A stretch of DNA of 37,489 bases from an uncultured bacterium. Lineage in GTDB: Bacteria > Desulfobacterota > BSN033 > UBA1163. Each line of letters starts with the position of its first letter. Position 1 is the stretch's first letter. The position numbers and the translations under genes are program-made. The notes under the pieces were generated by a model. The model did not search any database, was not told where the DNA came from, and worked only from the letters and a program-made list of their open reading frames with translations. Below are positions 13,372 through 22,125 of this stretch, in pieces. Location of the stretch: NCBI GenBank assembly GCA_938045955.1, contig CALIBK010000126.1, positions 1 through 37,489 on the forward strand. The letters are read 5' to 3'.

Positions 13372-15045
13372 TTAACGGAGCGTCCCGAGATAGTGAGTCG
13401 TAAGTTGACGTTCACGAACCTTGGGATTGGTATAATCCGGCAGAAGCATTGGAGCCACCCGATCGGTGACAATTCCTGCTTCTTCAAGCTCTCTGTGATA
13501 CCTCCTCACATGATCCAACGTCAACTTTCCATCTTTAAATTTCTCTTTGGCATAAATGGCCGCGTTCTCTCCTGCAATCCTGCCGAAGACACAGACATCA
13601 AGAAGGGAGTTTCCCATCAAACGATTTTCGCCATGAACCCCTCCGGTCACCTCCCCTGCTGCAAAAAACCCCGGGACAGAGGTCTCACATCGGCAATTGT
13701 ATTCTAATCCGCCGTTTTGATAATGAAGGGTAGGATAGACCAGTATAGGTTCTTTTGAAATGTCGATCCCATATCTTTTAAATAGAATATATTTCCCTGG
13801 AAACTCTCTCTTCACTGTTCCTTCGCCCCATAACATATCAATCATCGGAGAATCCAACCAGACCCCTACCTTCCCGGTTGGAGTAGGAACTCCTTTCCCC
13901 CTTTCTGTACATTCCCGAATAAACGAAGCCGATTCTACATCCCTTGGTTCTCGTTCGTTGACAAATTGTTCTCCATCAATATTCAGAACATTTGCACCCG
14001 CCCCTCTGAATTTCTCGGTGATTAAAAGCCCCTCTGCTTGTTCGGGAAATACTGCGCCTGTAGGATGATATTGGACTGTATGAAGAAAGCATAGTTTAAC
14101 CCCTGCTCGGTAGCCCATGACCAATCCATCTCCTGTGGCCCCATAGTGATTGGTTGTCATGAATCCCTGAATATGAAGCCTCCCCGAGCCTCCCGTGGCC
14201 ATAATGACCGCTTTTGCTTTGACCACGAAATATTCTTCTGTTTCAAGATTATAAAGAACAGCCCCTGAGCAATGTCCATGCTCATTCAATATCAATTCGA
14301 CTGCAGGAGAGAACTCAAGGACCTTTATCTCCTCAGGATGATTCCTCGCCTCATCCCTGAGAGTCCTCATAATCTCCGCTCCCGTAATATCCGCGGCATA
14401 ATGCATTCTTTTCCGGCAGGTTCCTCCCCCATGAAGGGTTTTGAGTCGTCCATCAGGGAACTTTGTAAACATACATCCCAAACTCTCTAACCAGGCGATG
14501 ACCTTGGGAGCCTCGGTGACCAAGGTATAGACTAATTCTGGATCATTTTTGAAATGTCCTCCTCCTATCACATCCAGATAATGGAAATAAGGAGAATCCT
14601 TCGTTCCCTTGGTCGCCGCTTGAATCCCTCCTTCGGCCATCATGGTATTGGCATCCCCGTGACGGAGTTTCGTAGCGATCAACACCTTTGCTCCCCTCTC
14701 CCGAGCCGTTAATGCAGCAGCGGTGCCCGCCCCTCCCCCTCCAATAATCAGGACATCTGTTTCATAAGCGATCTTTGTAAGGTCGATCAAATCTGGATCA
14801 ACCCGGCTCCGAGCTTCCAGAAGATCGACAATCTCGGGGGAGATCGCATAACCCTTATTAACTCCTACTCGAATCTCTCGTCGGGCGCCTTCTACGAAAT
14901 CAGGGTGATATTTTCTTAACCTCTCTTCTCTCTCTTTGAGAGAAAGAAGGGGAAATTCCTCCCCCCTCTTCTTCCGTTCGACCCTTGCCGGTCGGGTGGC
15001 TTCCACCTTCCTGATCAATTCTTTTAATTCCCTGGTATAAGGCAT
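13372..15045 (-). CDS. Fumarate reductase/succinate dehydrogenase-like flavoprotein (TfrA/SdhA family)
   Basis: 557 aa; FAD motif DVLIIGGGGAGTAAALTARERGA, HYQNGGLEYN, FFAAGEVTGGVHGENRLMGNSLLDVCVFGRIAG. Confidence 0.88.
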   Translation of the reverse strand: MPYTRELKELIRKVEATRPARVERKKRGEEFPLLSLKEREERLRKYHPDFVEGARREIRVGVNKGYAISPEIVDLLEARSRVDPDLIDLTKIAYETDVLIIGGGGAGTAAALTARERGAKVLIATKLRHGDANTMMAEGGIQAATKGTKDSPYFHYLDVIGGGHFKNDPELVYTLVTEAPKVIAWLESLGCMFTKFPDGRLKTLHGGGTCRKRMHYAADITGAEIMRTLRDEARNHPEEIKVLEFSPAVELILNEHGHCSGAVLYNLETEEYFVVKAKAVIMATGGSGRLHIQGFMTTNHYGATGDGLVMGYRAGVKLCFLHTVQYHPTGAVFPEQAEGLLITEKFRGAGANVLNIDGEQFVNEREPRDVESASFIRECTERGKGVPTPTGKVGVWLDSPMIDMLWGEGTVKREFPGKYILFKRYGIDISKEPILVYPTLHYQNGGLEYNCRCETSVPGFFAAGEVTGGVHGENRLMGNSLLDVCVFGRIAGENAAIYAKEKFKDGKLTLDHVRRYHRELEEAGIVTDRVAPMLLPDYTNPKVRERQLTTHYLGTLR

Positions 15046-15126
15046 AATCCCTCCAAATCTATTGTCATTAGGTTAAGAATACAGCTCATTGCCCACAAAG
15101 GATTTTTCCTATGCGTCCTCTGTATT

Positions 15127-15867
15127 TTATAGAAATGATTTGTCTTTTGGTTCCCAAAATTCATCTGCCTGTTCAGGTTCGATCTCCCTTTCGTTATAAA
15201 GTTTTTTAAGCGTCTCCTCATTGGTATCCATCAGTTCCCTGAGCATCTGTTCATACTTCCCCTGTCGAACTTGTTCTACCATCTCAGTAAGATGCTCCGC
15301 TTTGGGGAGAATATATTTCCCGTATAGACGTCTGCCCAGTATAGCGACATTATACTGGCAGATCTCCGCAGGACAACGAGCTGTGCAGAGCCCGCACATG
15401 ACGCAATCGAAAGAGAGTTCGGCCAATCGAGCAATATCACCTCTCATCGCCGCAGCGATATAGTCCATCACCTCAATATCCATTGGGCAGGATTTAGTAC
15501 ATGTATTACACTGGAGACACCTCAGGACTTCAGGATAGTATTTTACGATGGTTTCGATCGAAGGTTTGACCTTTTCTATATCATAAACCCTCTTTGTCGC
15601 CGGAAAGAAAGGAATCTGGGCAAGATACATATTCGGTTGGACCACGGTCTGACAGGCTAATCCCACTTCGATTTTATAGCTCCCCGGGAATCGATAAACC
15701 GTACCACAGGCTCCACAGATTCCTCCGCGACAGCCACACCCCCGAATCAATTGATATCCCGCGTATTCCATTGCTTTTTGAATGGTCAGGGAAGAAGGAA
15801 CGTCATATCGTTTTCCCATGATAAATATGGGGACTAACTCTTCCTTTTTCACTCCCTGTTCTTCCAT
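15127..15867 (-). CDS. Fumarate reductase/succinate dehydrogenase-like iron-sulfur subunit (TfrB/SdhB-like, no C-terminal CCG domain)
   Basis: 246 aa; [2Fe-2S] Cys set GCGCRGGICGACG...LAC and two CxxCxxCxxxCP motifs (CLQCNTCTKSCP, CVMCGLCTARCP). Confidence 0.85.
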   Translation of the reverse strand: MEEQGVKKEELVPIFIMGKRYDVPSSLTIQKAMEYAGYQLIRGCGCRGGICGACGTVYRFPGSYKIEVGLACQTVVQPNMYLAQIPFFPATKRVYDIEKVKPSIETIVKYYPEVLRCLQCNTCTKSCPMDIEVMDYIAAAMRGDIARLAELSFDCVMCGLCTARCPAEICQYNVAILGRRLYGKYILPKAEHLTEMVEQVRQGKYEQMLRELMDTNEETLKKLYNEREIEPEQADEFWEPKDKSFL

Positions 15868-15924
15868 AGGTCCCTCCTGATATTCCCAATCAGCTTGGAA
15901 TTCAAAAATAGCTCTTTCTCTTAT

Positions 15925-17073
15925 TTAGATTGCACCGGATTCGAGTTTTAGTTCATCTTCTTTGAAGGTGGCCACTGGGGGTGGTTCGTTGACATCCCTT
16001 CCGGGCACATAGTCGAACATCTTCTGAATCCTATCTCCCACGCTTCGAAAGAGCACCGCCACCGGGAGTCGGCTCGGACAGGCACTCTCGCAGAGTCCGC
16101 ATCCGATGCAAGAGGTCACCATATGGGACATCCGGATCAAATGGAAGATGAGTGTATCGGTGGGCATCCGGATAGCTCCCTTGCGATCGGCCCATCTTAG
16201 AAATTGATCCCCTTCGTGTTCGAAGACGGCTGTTCGAAACACACATTCCTTACAATAACAGATCGGACAGGCCACCATACAATTGTGACATCGAATACAG
16301 GTCGAAAAAAGATCCAGAAACGACCCGAGGCTCTTCACCTTTCCTCTGAATTCCTCAAAAGTCTCATCTCTTTTCTTTCTCCTCTTTTCAATCACCTTCC
16401 TGAGAATTTCTTCTCTCTTCGGGTATCCCTCCGAAGTCTCCAGGTGTAATCCCTTCTCCTCCATCTCCTTCCCGAGCTTCTCCCCAACCTCCAATCCAAT
16501 CTCCCTCTCCGTTGGATATCCATAGAGTTGAATCCAGAGATCTGCCCGGGTCACCGGAAACTCACAGATCTCACAGGCTTTACGAAAGGCATATCCCTCC
16601 GGAGCCCTCTCCTCCCCTTGCTCCATTCCTTTGAAGAGCTCTTGAAAGAGGACCCCATCGCCCTTCCCCTCCTCCACCATCCTGGAATAATCGTTCACTT
16701 CAAAAGTCCCAGGACAGTCAATCCCGATGAGAAAGAGATGATCCAGTTTCACCTGAAGAAACTTCGAAAGCTCCACCATTGCCCGAATCTCACAGGCCTT
16801 AAGCACCAGGGCTACGGGTTTACTCAAATTCCTCACCGAGAGATAAGAAGCCACCCTTGCTGACTGCACCGGCATGGTGGGAGAAAGTAAACAGAGCCCT
16901 TCCATCTTCTCAGGATTACGAATCAATGTCTGGACAACCCCTTGCCCCGAAGGAAGCCTCTTAGGCACCAGGAGTGCCTCCACCACTTTCTTCTCCAAAA
17001 GGCTTCTCAATAACCCTTGAAGTGCCTCCTCGGTCTTCCCTTCAGAAACTTTCACCACCGCCTGCTTCGCCAT
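15925..17073 (-). CDS. FrhB/FdhB-like flavin/Fe-S electron transfer protein with two [4Fe-4S] motifs
   Basis: KACEIRAMVELSKFLQVKLDHLFLIGIDCPGTFEV resembles the FrhB/FdhB domain; CIRCHNCMVACP and CIGCGLCESACP. ATG at 17073 (MAKQAVVKV) has an upstream SD; ORF opens to 17115. Confidence 0.7.
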   Translation of the reverse strand: MAKQAVVKVSEGKTEEALQGLLRSLLEKKVVEALLVPKRLPSGQGVVQTLIRNPEKMEGLCLLSPTMPVQSARVASYLSVRNLSKPVALVLKACEIRAMVELSKFLQVKLDHLFLIGIDCPGTFEVNDYSRMVEEGKGDGVLFQELFKGMEQGEERAPEGYAFRKACEICEFPVTRADLWIQLYGYPTEREIGLEVGEKLGKEMEEKGLHLETSEGYPKREEILRKVIEKRRKKRDETFEEFRGKVKSLGSFLDLFSTCIRCHNCMVACPICYCKECVFRTAVFEHEGDQFLRWADRKGAIRMPTDTLIFHLIRMSHMVTSCIGCGLCESACPSRLPVAVLFRSVGDRIQKMFDYVPGRDVNEPPPVATFKEDELKLESGAI

Positions 17074-17102
17074 CTTCAGTCCTTCTCCTTTCTTTTTCTC
17101 TA

Positions 17103-17525
17103 TCAGGCATTCCACAACCGTCGCATTGGATTGGGTCCCATCTTCTTTAATTCCTCCACCATCCTGGTCACCGTATCCGCAAACAGCTTCCCCTCACTGG
17201 CACTGATCCACCTCAGCCAGATCCGATCCTCGCTAAAACCCAGCTCCCTCAGAATCTCCTTGAGAATCGCCACCCTCCTCCGAGCCTTATAATTGCCTGT
17301 CTGATAATGGCAGTCTCCGGGATGACATCCTCCGATCAACACCCCATCGGCCCCATCAATCAAAGCCTTCAAGACATAAATCGAATCCACCGCTCCGGAG
17401 CACATCAAATGAATGATTCGAATATTTGGTGGATACTGTTGACGGGTCGTTCCAGCTAAATCCGCCCCTGTATAGGTGCACCAGTGACAGAGAAATGCAA
17501 TAATCCGAGGCTCAAACTCTGCCAT
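17103..17525 (-). CDS. mvhD: MvhD-like hydrogenase/Hdr iron-sulfur delta subunit
   Basis: 140 aa; IIAFLCHWCTYTGADLAGTTRQQYPPNIRIIHLMCSGAVD...GCHPGDCHYQTGN. Confidence 0.92.
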   Translation of the reverse strand: MAEFEPRIIAFLCHWCTYTGADLAGTTRQQYPPNIRIIHLMCSGAVDSIYVLKALIDGADGVLIGGCHPGDCHYQTGNYKARRRVAILKEILRELGFSEDRIWLRWISASEGKLFADTVTRMVEELKKMGPNPMRRLWNA

Positions 17526-17574
17526 AACAACCTCCTTCCATCAAAAACTCGCATAGCCCATAGGCTTCCCGGGG

Positions 17575-20500
17575 TCAGTCGATGGCTGAATCGAGGACCA
17601 CCAGATTCAATCCCTTCTCAAAGTTCTGCTGCTCGGAAGCGGCATTCCGACAGGCCACCACGCAATTCCCGCATCCCTCACAAAGAGCATCCCTCACCTC
17701 GGCCTTCCCCTCTTCATTCAGCACCCTCGCCCCATAAGGACAGACCGTGACACAGAGGCCACATCCACAGCATAACCTCGAAATGACATAAGCCCGGTAG
17801 GGTTTCTCCTCCCTTCTGCCCTTCGAAAGAATTACAGCCGCTCGGGCTGCCACTGCATTGCCCTGAGAGATGACATCCTCTATCAAATTAGGTGAATGAC
17901 ATAAACCACAAAAGAACTTCCCCCGCTCCAGGCCATCCAGAGGAGCCGCCTTCGGGTTGGGCTCCTTAAAAAACCCATCCGAATTAAGCTCCAACCCAAA
18001 AATTTGAGCCAAATCTTTATGATCATTCGGTTCAATCCCTGCACTCAAAATTAATCTATCAGCAGGTAAATTCACCCGATTCCCGAGGGCCGGATCAAAC
18101 ACCGAAACCCAGAGCCTCCCATCCTCCCTAATGACCTTTGGCTTCTCCTCCGGTTCATACCGAATAAAGATAACCCCCTTCTGCCTCGCCTCATGATAAT
18201 AACTCTCATAAAACCCGTAGGTCCTCACATCCCGGTAAAGGACATAGACCCTCGCCTCCGGCCTCCACCCCTTCAGCCGAAGGGCATTCTTTACCGCATG
18301 AGCGCAACAGATGCGACTGCAATAGGGATGCTCCTCATCCCTTGACCCCACACACTGAATCATCACGACGGAGCGGAGACTCCTTAGAGCCTCCTCCTGT
18401 ATGTGAATGGCCCTCTCAAACTCTCGCTGGGTCATCACCCGAGAATCCTCTCCATAAAGATACTCCTTCGGCCTGATCTCCCTGCCCCCCGTCGCAAGGA
18501 TGACCACCCCATGATCAATCCTCTCCTCACCTTCCGAAGTCCTGATCCCCGTCCGATACTGTCCATTCTTTCTCTCGCACCCTATGACCTCCGCCCCCAA
18601 AAAGAGATGAATCAAAGGATTCCCCTTTACCTTCTGAATCAGCTCTTCAAGAAATCGCTGAGGATCCTCCCCTCTTAAGGTATAATAAGACTTTCTCGCA
18701 TTCCCTCCTAACTCCTGCTCCCTTTCTACCAGAAAGACCTCATAGCCCTGTTCCGCTAACCGAAGGGAAGCGATCATCCCGGCAACCCCACCTCCAACCA
18801 CTAAACCCTTCCTTTCAACCTGATGAGACCCTCTCCGAAGAGGCTGGATCCTTCTGGCTCGCTCCACAGCCATTCGAATCAACGTAAAAGCCTTCGCCGT
18901 TGCCTCCCGTGGAAATCCTGAATGGACTAAGGCACACTGCTCCCCGATATTTGCATACTCGATCAGATAAGGATTAAACCCCATCCCCCTGGCCATCTCC
19001 TCCATCCCTTTCCGAATCTCCTTGGAAGTACAGCCCGCCACCACCACCCGATTCAAACCCTCCTCCCCGATCTTTACCTTTATTGGATGAAGATCCTCGG
19101 AGAGATGAAGTTCCTCGAGCTCTCCCACATAAACCACCTCTCGAAGTTCCTTGATCTTCTGAACCAACTCCTCCATCAAAATATTCTTCCTTAACTCCTC
19201 TCCTCGATGGCAGATAAAGACCCCTATCTTCGGAATCTCCTCCCCCAAGGCCCCTTCTACAGGATACTCCCTCTCCCTCACAGGAGAAACAGAAGAAAGA
19301 AAAGAGGCTACCATCGCCGCCGCACTGGAGCCCTCCACCACCGTTTCCGGAATATCCCGGGGAGCCCGAAAAGCGCCCCCAACGAAAATCCCCTTCACCG
19401 AAGTCTCTGCAGGACGAAACTCCTCTGTCTCACAAAAACCCGAAGCATTCAACCGAACCCCTAACCGTTGAGCCAACTCCCTCACCCCACGAGAAGGAGT
19501 AAACCCAACAGAAAGCACCACCACATCGAACTCCCTCTCCTCAAACGTTCCATCCTCCCTCACATAGGTGATCAAAAGATTCTTCGACTGCTGCCACTCC
19601 TTAACCGAAGAAACAGCACTTCGAATATACTCAATCCCATACTCCCTCTTCGCCCTCTCATAATACCGCTCATAATCCTTTCCCATCGGCCGAATATCCA
19701 TGTAAAACAGAGTCGCTTGAAGATCAGGCGCCCGTTGCTTCGCGATCATCGCCTGCTTGGTCGCATACATACAACAGATCGTCGAACAATGGGGTTGATT
19801 CGAGGAAGGATCCCTCGAACCCACGCACTGAATAAAAGCAACCCTCCCGATCCTCCTTCCATCCGAAGGACGAATCGGATATCCCCCCGTAGGCCCTGAA
19901 GTCGAAAGAAGCCTCTCAAACTGAATACTCGTCATCACATTCCGATACCGACCAAACCCATACTCCCCCTTCCTTTGAGCCCAAAAAGGCTCAAACCCGA
20001 ATCCCAATACAATCGCCCCAACCCGAAGATCCTCCTCCTCTCCCTTCATCTCCAAATCAATGGCCCCAGGGCCACAAACCCTCACACACTCCCCACACCG
20101 AATACAATTCTCAGGATCAATCACAAGACCATGCGGGATCGATTGGGGAAAAGGTAAATAAATCGCCTTCCGCCTCTCCAACCCTCCCCCGAACTCCCTC
20201 TCCACCTCCACCGGACAGACCTCCACGCAAGCCCCACAAAACGTGCAACGCTTAAGATCCACAAACCGTGGCTTCCGAAATACCCTGACCCGAAAATCTC
20301 CACCCTCCCCCTCAACCCCCCTCACCTCACAATAAGGAAGAAGCTCTATATTCTCATGAAGACGACTCTCATAAATCGGACAGAAAGCAGGAGGCGTGGG
20401 ACTCAAAAAACAGACCCCACAGGAGTTCGTCGGAAACGTCCGGTCCAATAACGGAAAATACCCCCCAATCGCAGGCGCCTGATCCAGAAGAAAAACCCTC

Positions 20501-20604
20501 CTTCCCATCTCTCCCAATAGAAGAGCAGCCTGCATCCCCGCAATCCCAGCACCCATCACCAACACCGAACCCTTATCTCCCTTCATCTTTCCCTGCTCCA
20601 TCAC
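17575..20604 (-). CDS. hdrA: Tandem-fused HdrA-like protein with two FAD modules and ferredoxin motifs
   Basis: 1009 aa; two dinucleotide-binding starts (VLVMGAGIAGMQAALLLGEMG; LVVGGGVAGMIASLRLAEQG), two CVGSRD...CSxICC motifs, internal and C-terminal 4Fe-4S motifs. Confidence 0.9.
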   Translation of the reverse strand: MMEQGKMKGDKGSVLVMGAGIAGMQAALLLGEMGRRVFLLDQAPAIGGYFPLLDRTFPTNSCGVCFLSPTPPAFCPIYESRLHENIELLPYCEVRGVEGEGGDFRVRVFRKPRFVDLKRCTFCGACVEVCPVEVEREFGGGLERRKAIYLPFPQSIPHGLVIDPENCIRCGECVRVCGPGAIDLEMKGEEEDLRVGAIVLGFGFEPFWAQRKGEYGFGRYRNVMTSIQFERLLSTSGPTGGYPIRPSDGRRIGRVAFIQCVGSRDPSSNQPHCSTICCMYATKQAMIAKQRAPDLQATLFYMDIRPMGKDYERYYERAKREYGIEYIRSAVSSVKEWQQSKNLLITYVREDGTFEEREFDVVVLSVGFTPSRGVRELAQRLGVRLNASGFCETEEFRPAETSVKGIFVGGAFRAPRDIPETVVEGSSAAAMVASFLSSVSPVREREYPVEGALGEEIPKIGVFICHRGEELRKNILMEELVQKIKELREVVYVGELEELHLSEDLHPIKVKIGEEGLNRVVVAGCTSKEIRKGMEEMARGMGFNPYLIEYANIGEQCALVHSGFPREATAKAFTLIRMAVERARRIQPLRRGSHQVERKGLVVGGGVAGMIASLRLAEQGYEVFLVEREQELGGNARKSYYTLRGEDPQRFLEELIQKVKGNPLIHLFLGAEVIGCERKNGQYRTGIRTSEGEERIDHGVVILATGGREIRPKEYLYGEDSRVMTQREFERAIHIQEEALRSLRSVVMIQCVGSRDEEHPYCSRICCAHAVKNALRLKGWRPEARVYVLYRDVRTYGFYESYYHEARQKGVIFIRYEPEEKPKVIREDGRLWVSVFDPALGNRVNLPADRLILSAGIEPNDHKDLAQIFGLELNSDGFFKEPNPKAAPLDGLERGKFFCGLCHSPNLIEDVISQGNAVAARAAVILSKGRREEKPYRAYVISRLCCGCGLCVTVCPYGARVLNEEGKAEVRDALCEGCGNCVVACRNAASEQQNFEKGLNLVVLDSAID

Positions 20605-20641
20605 TCCCTCTCAGAAAAAATCCAAAGCTCCAACCAAAGAG

Positions 20642-21487
20642 TCATCCCAATCCCAGAGACTCCAGCAGAGGCCGAGGAGAAATTAAATGCTTCGCCCACC
20701 ACCTCTCCCTCTGCTCCACATCAAAAGCCAACCCCATCAACTCCGTAAAATAAAAGACAGGAAGACCCAACTCCTGCCTCATCTCCAAATTCATCTGACA
20801 TAACCCACAAGAAGTCACGATCGCCTGAGCCCCAGCCTCCACCGCCATAGAGAGAATCCTTCCCACCATCTGGCTCACAATCGATCCATAGGTCATCGCT
20901 AAATCCGCCCCACAACAGTCCACCTTATACGACCACTCCACCGGCTGAGCCCCAAGGGTCCTCATCAATCGCTCCATCGCCTGTGGATTCTCCGGATCAT
21001 CAAACCCCGTCACCTTAGGATGACGAACCAGGGCACACCCATAATAACAAGCCACCTTCAACCCCTTAAGAGGCCTCTTTACTCTCTCATCAATCCTATC
21101 CAAACCAATTCGATTCACCACCACATCCAATAACGCCAAAATCTCCAAAGAAGGATCATACCTAAAACCCACAATCTCCTCCACCACCCTCCTCTCCTTC
21201 TCATCATTCCTCAGGACATACTCCGTTTTCTTCAAATTACTAAAACACCCCGCACACGGAACCACCAGCCAAGAAAGCCCCGATCCCAAAGCCTTCGAGA
21301 TAATCCGCGCAGGAAGACAGAGAGAAAGAAGACGATTCAAACTGTGAGTGGCTGCAGCCCCACAACAGTTCCAATCCTCCACCTCCACTAACTCCACCCC
21401 TAAGACCCTGAATACCTCCTCCGTCGATAAGCCATACTCCATCGATGAAGAACGATCTGTACAACCCGGAAAATATGAAACCCTCAT
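20642..21487 (-). CDS. hdrB: HdrB-like CCG-domain subunit (set 1)
   Basis: 281 aa; two CCG motifs: NCCGAAATHS...PCAGC and DCCGADLA...SCGLC. Confidence 0.92.
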   Translation of the reverse strand: MRVSYFPGCTDRSSSMEYGLSTEEVFRVLGVELVEVEDWNCCGAAATHSLNRLLSLCLPARIISKALGSGLSWLVVPCAGCFSNLKKTEYVLRNDEKERRVVEEIVGFRYDPSLEILALLDVVVNRIGLDRIDERVKRPLKGLKVACYYGCALVRHPKVTGFDDPENPQAMERLMRTLGAQPVEWSYKVDCCGADLAMTYGSIVSQMVGRILSMAVEAGAQAIVTSCGLCQMNLEMRQELGLPVFYFTELMGLAFDVEQRERWWAKHLISPRPLLESLGLG

Positions 21488-21528
21488 CCCGAACCTCCAA
21501 AAAACCTACAGAAGGACAAACCCCCTCT

Positions 21529-22110
21529 CTATTGCTTCTTCGTACATCTCTCAAAGATCCTTCGAATCTCCTCCCTCTCCTTCACAAAACTCGGAAATAA
21601 AGGAAACTTACCCTTTAAAAAAAGCTTCACCCCCGAACCTAACGAATCCTTCATCAAATCCCTGCTCCTTAAGACATAATCCATCAGCATCGTCACCTCA
21701 TGAACCCTCCCCCCTCTCCTCACACTCTGAATAAAAGCCTCGTGAAGTAGGTGAATCCTTCTCTCCTTCACCTCCACCCCCTCTCCCACCGCCATCTCCC
21801 TGAGCGCATCCATCAACACCCCAATGTGAATCTCATTCGGACACCGGGTCCCACAGGTCTGACAATACACACAAAACCAGATCGCCCCACTGCCCAATAC
21901 CTCCCCTCTCCTCCCCATCTGAATCATCCGAATCAACTGATGCGGCTTAATATCCATATACGGAGCCGTCGGACAACCTGCCGTACACTTCATACACTGA
22001 TAACATAGATCCAAGTGTTCCCCACTCCGCCTCCGAACCTCCTCCAAAAAAGAGAAATCCCCTTCCCCTAACCTCAACCCACCTTCCCACATCTCCTTCA
22101 TCACTGCCAT
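21529..22110 (-). CDS. hdrC: HdrC-like iron-sulfur subunit (set 1)
   Basis: 193 aa; CYQCMKCTAGCPTAPYMDIKPHQLIRMIQMG and CVYCQTCGTRCPNEI. Confidence 0.92.
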   Translation of the reverse strand: MAVMKEMWEGGLRLGEGDFSFLEEVRRRSGEHLDLCYQCMKCTAGCPTAPYMDIKPHQLIRMIQMGRRGEVLGSGAIWFCVYCQTCGTRCPNEIHIGVLMDALREMAVGEGVEVKERRIHLLHEAFIQSVRRGGRVHEVTMLMDYVLRSRDLMKDSLGSGVKLFLKGKFPLFPSFVKEREEIRRIFERCTKKQ

Positions 22111-22125
22111 CCTCCGCTTAGGCTT

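Noticed and set aside
19468-19899. 143-aa plus-strand ORF and neighbouring plus ORFs antisense to the fused hdrA
   Set aside because: Low-complexity R/P/H/L-rich translation caused by the C-rich antisense strand; the minus-strand HdrA has clear motifs.
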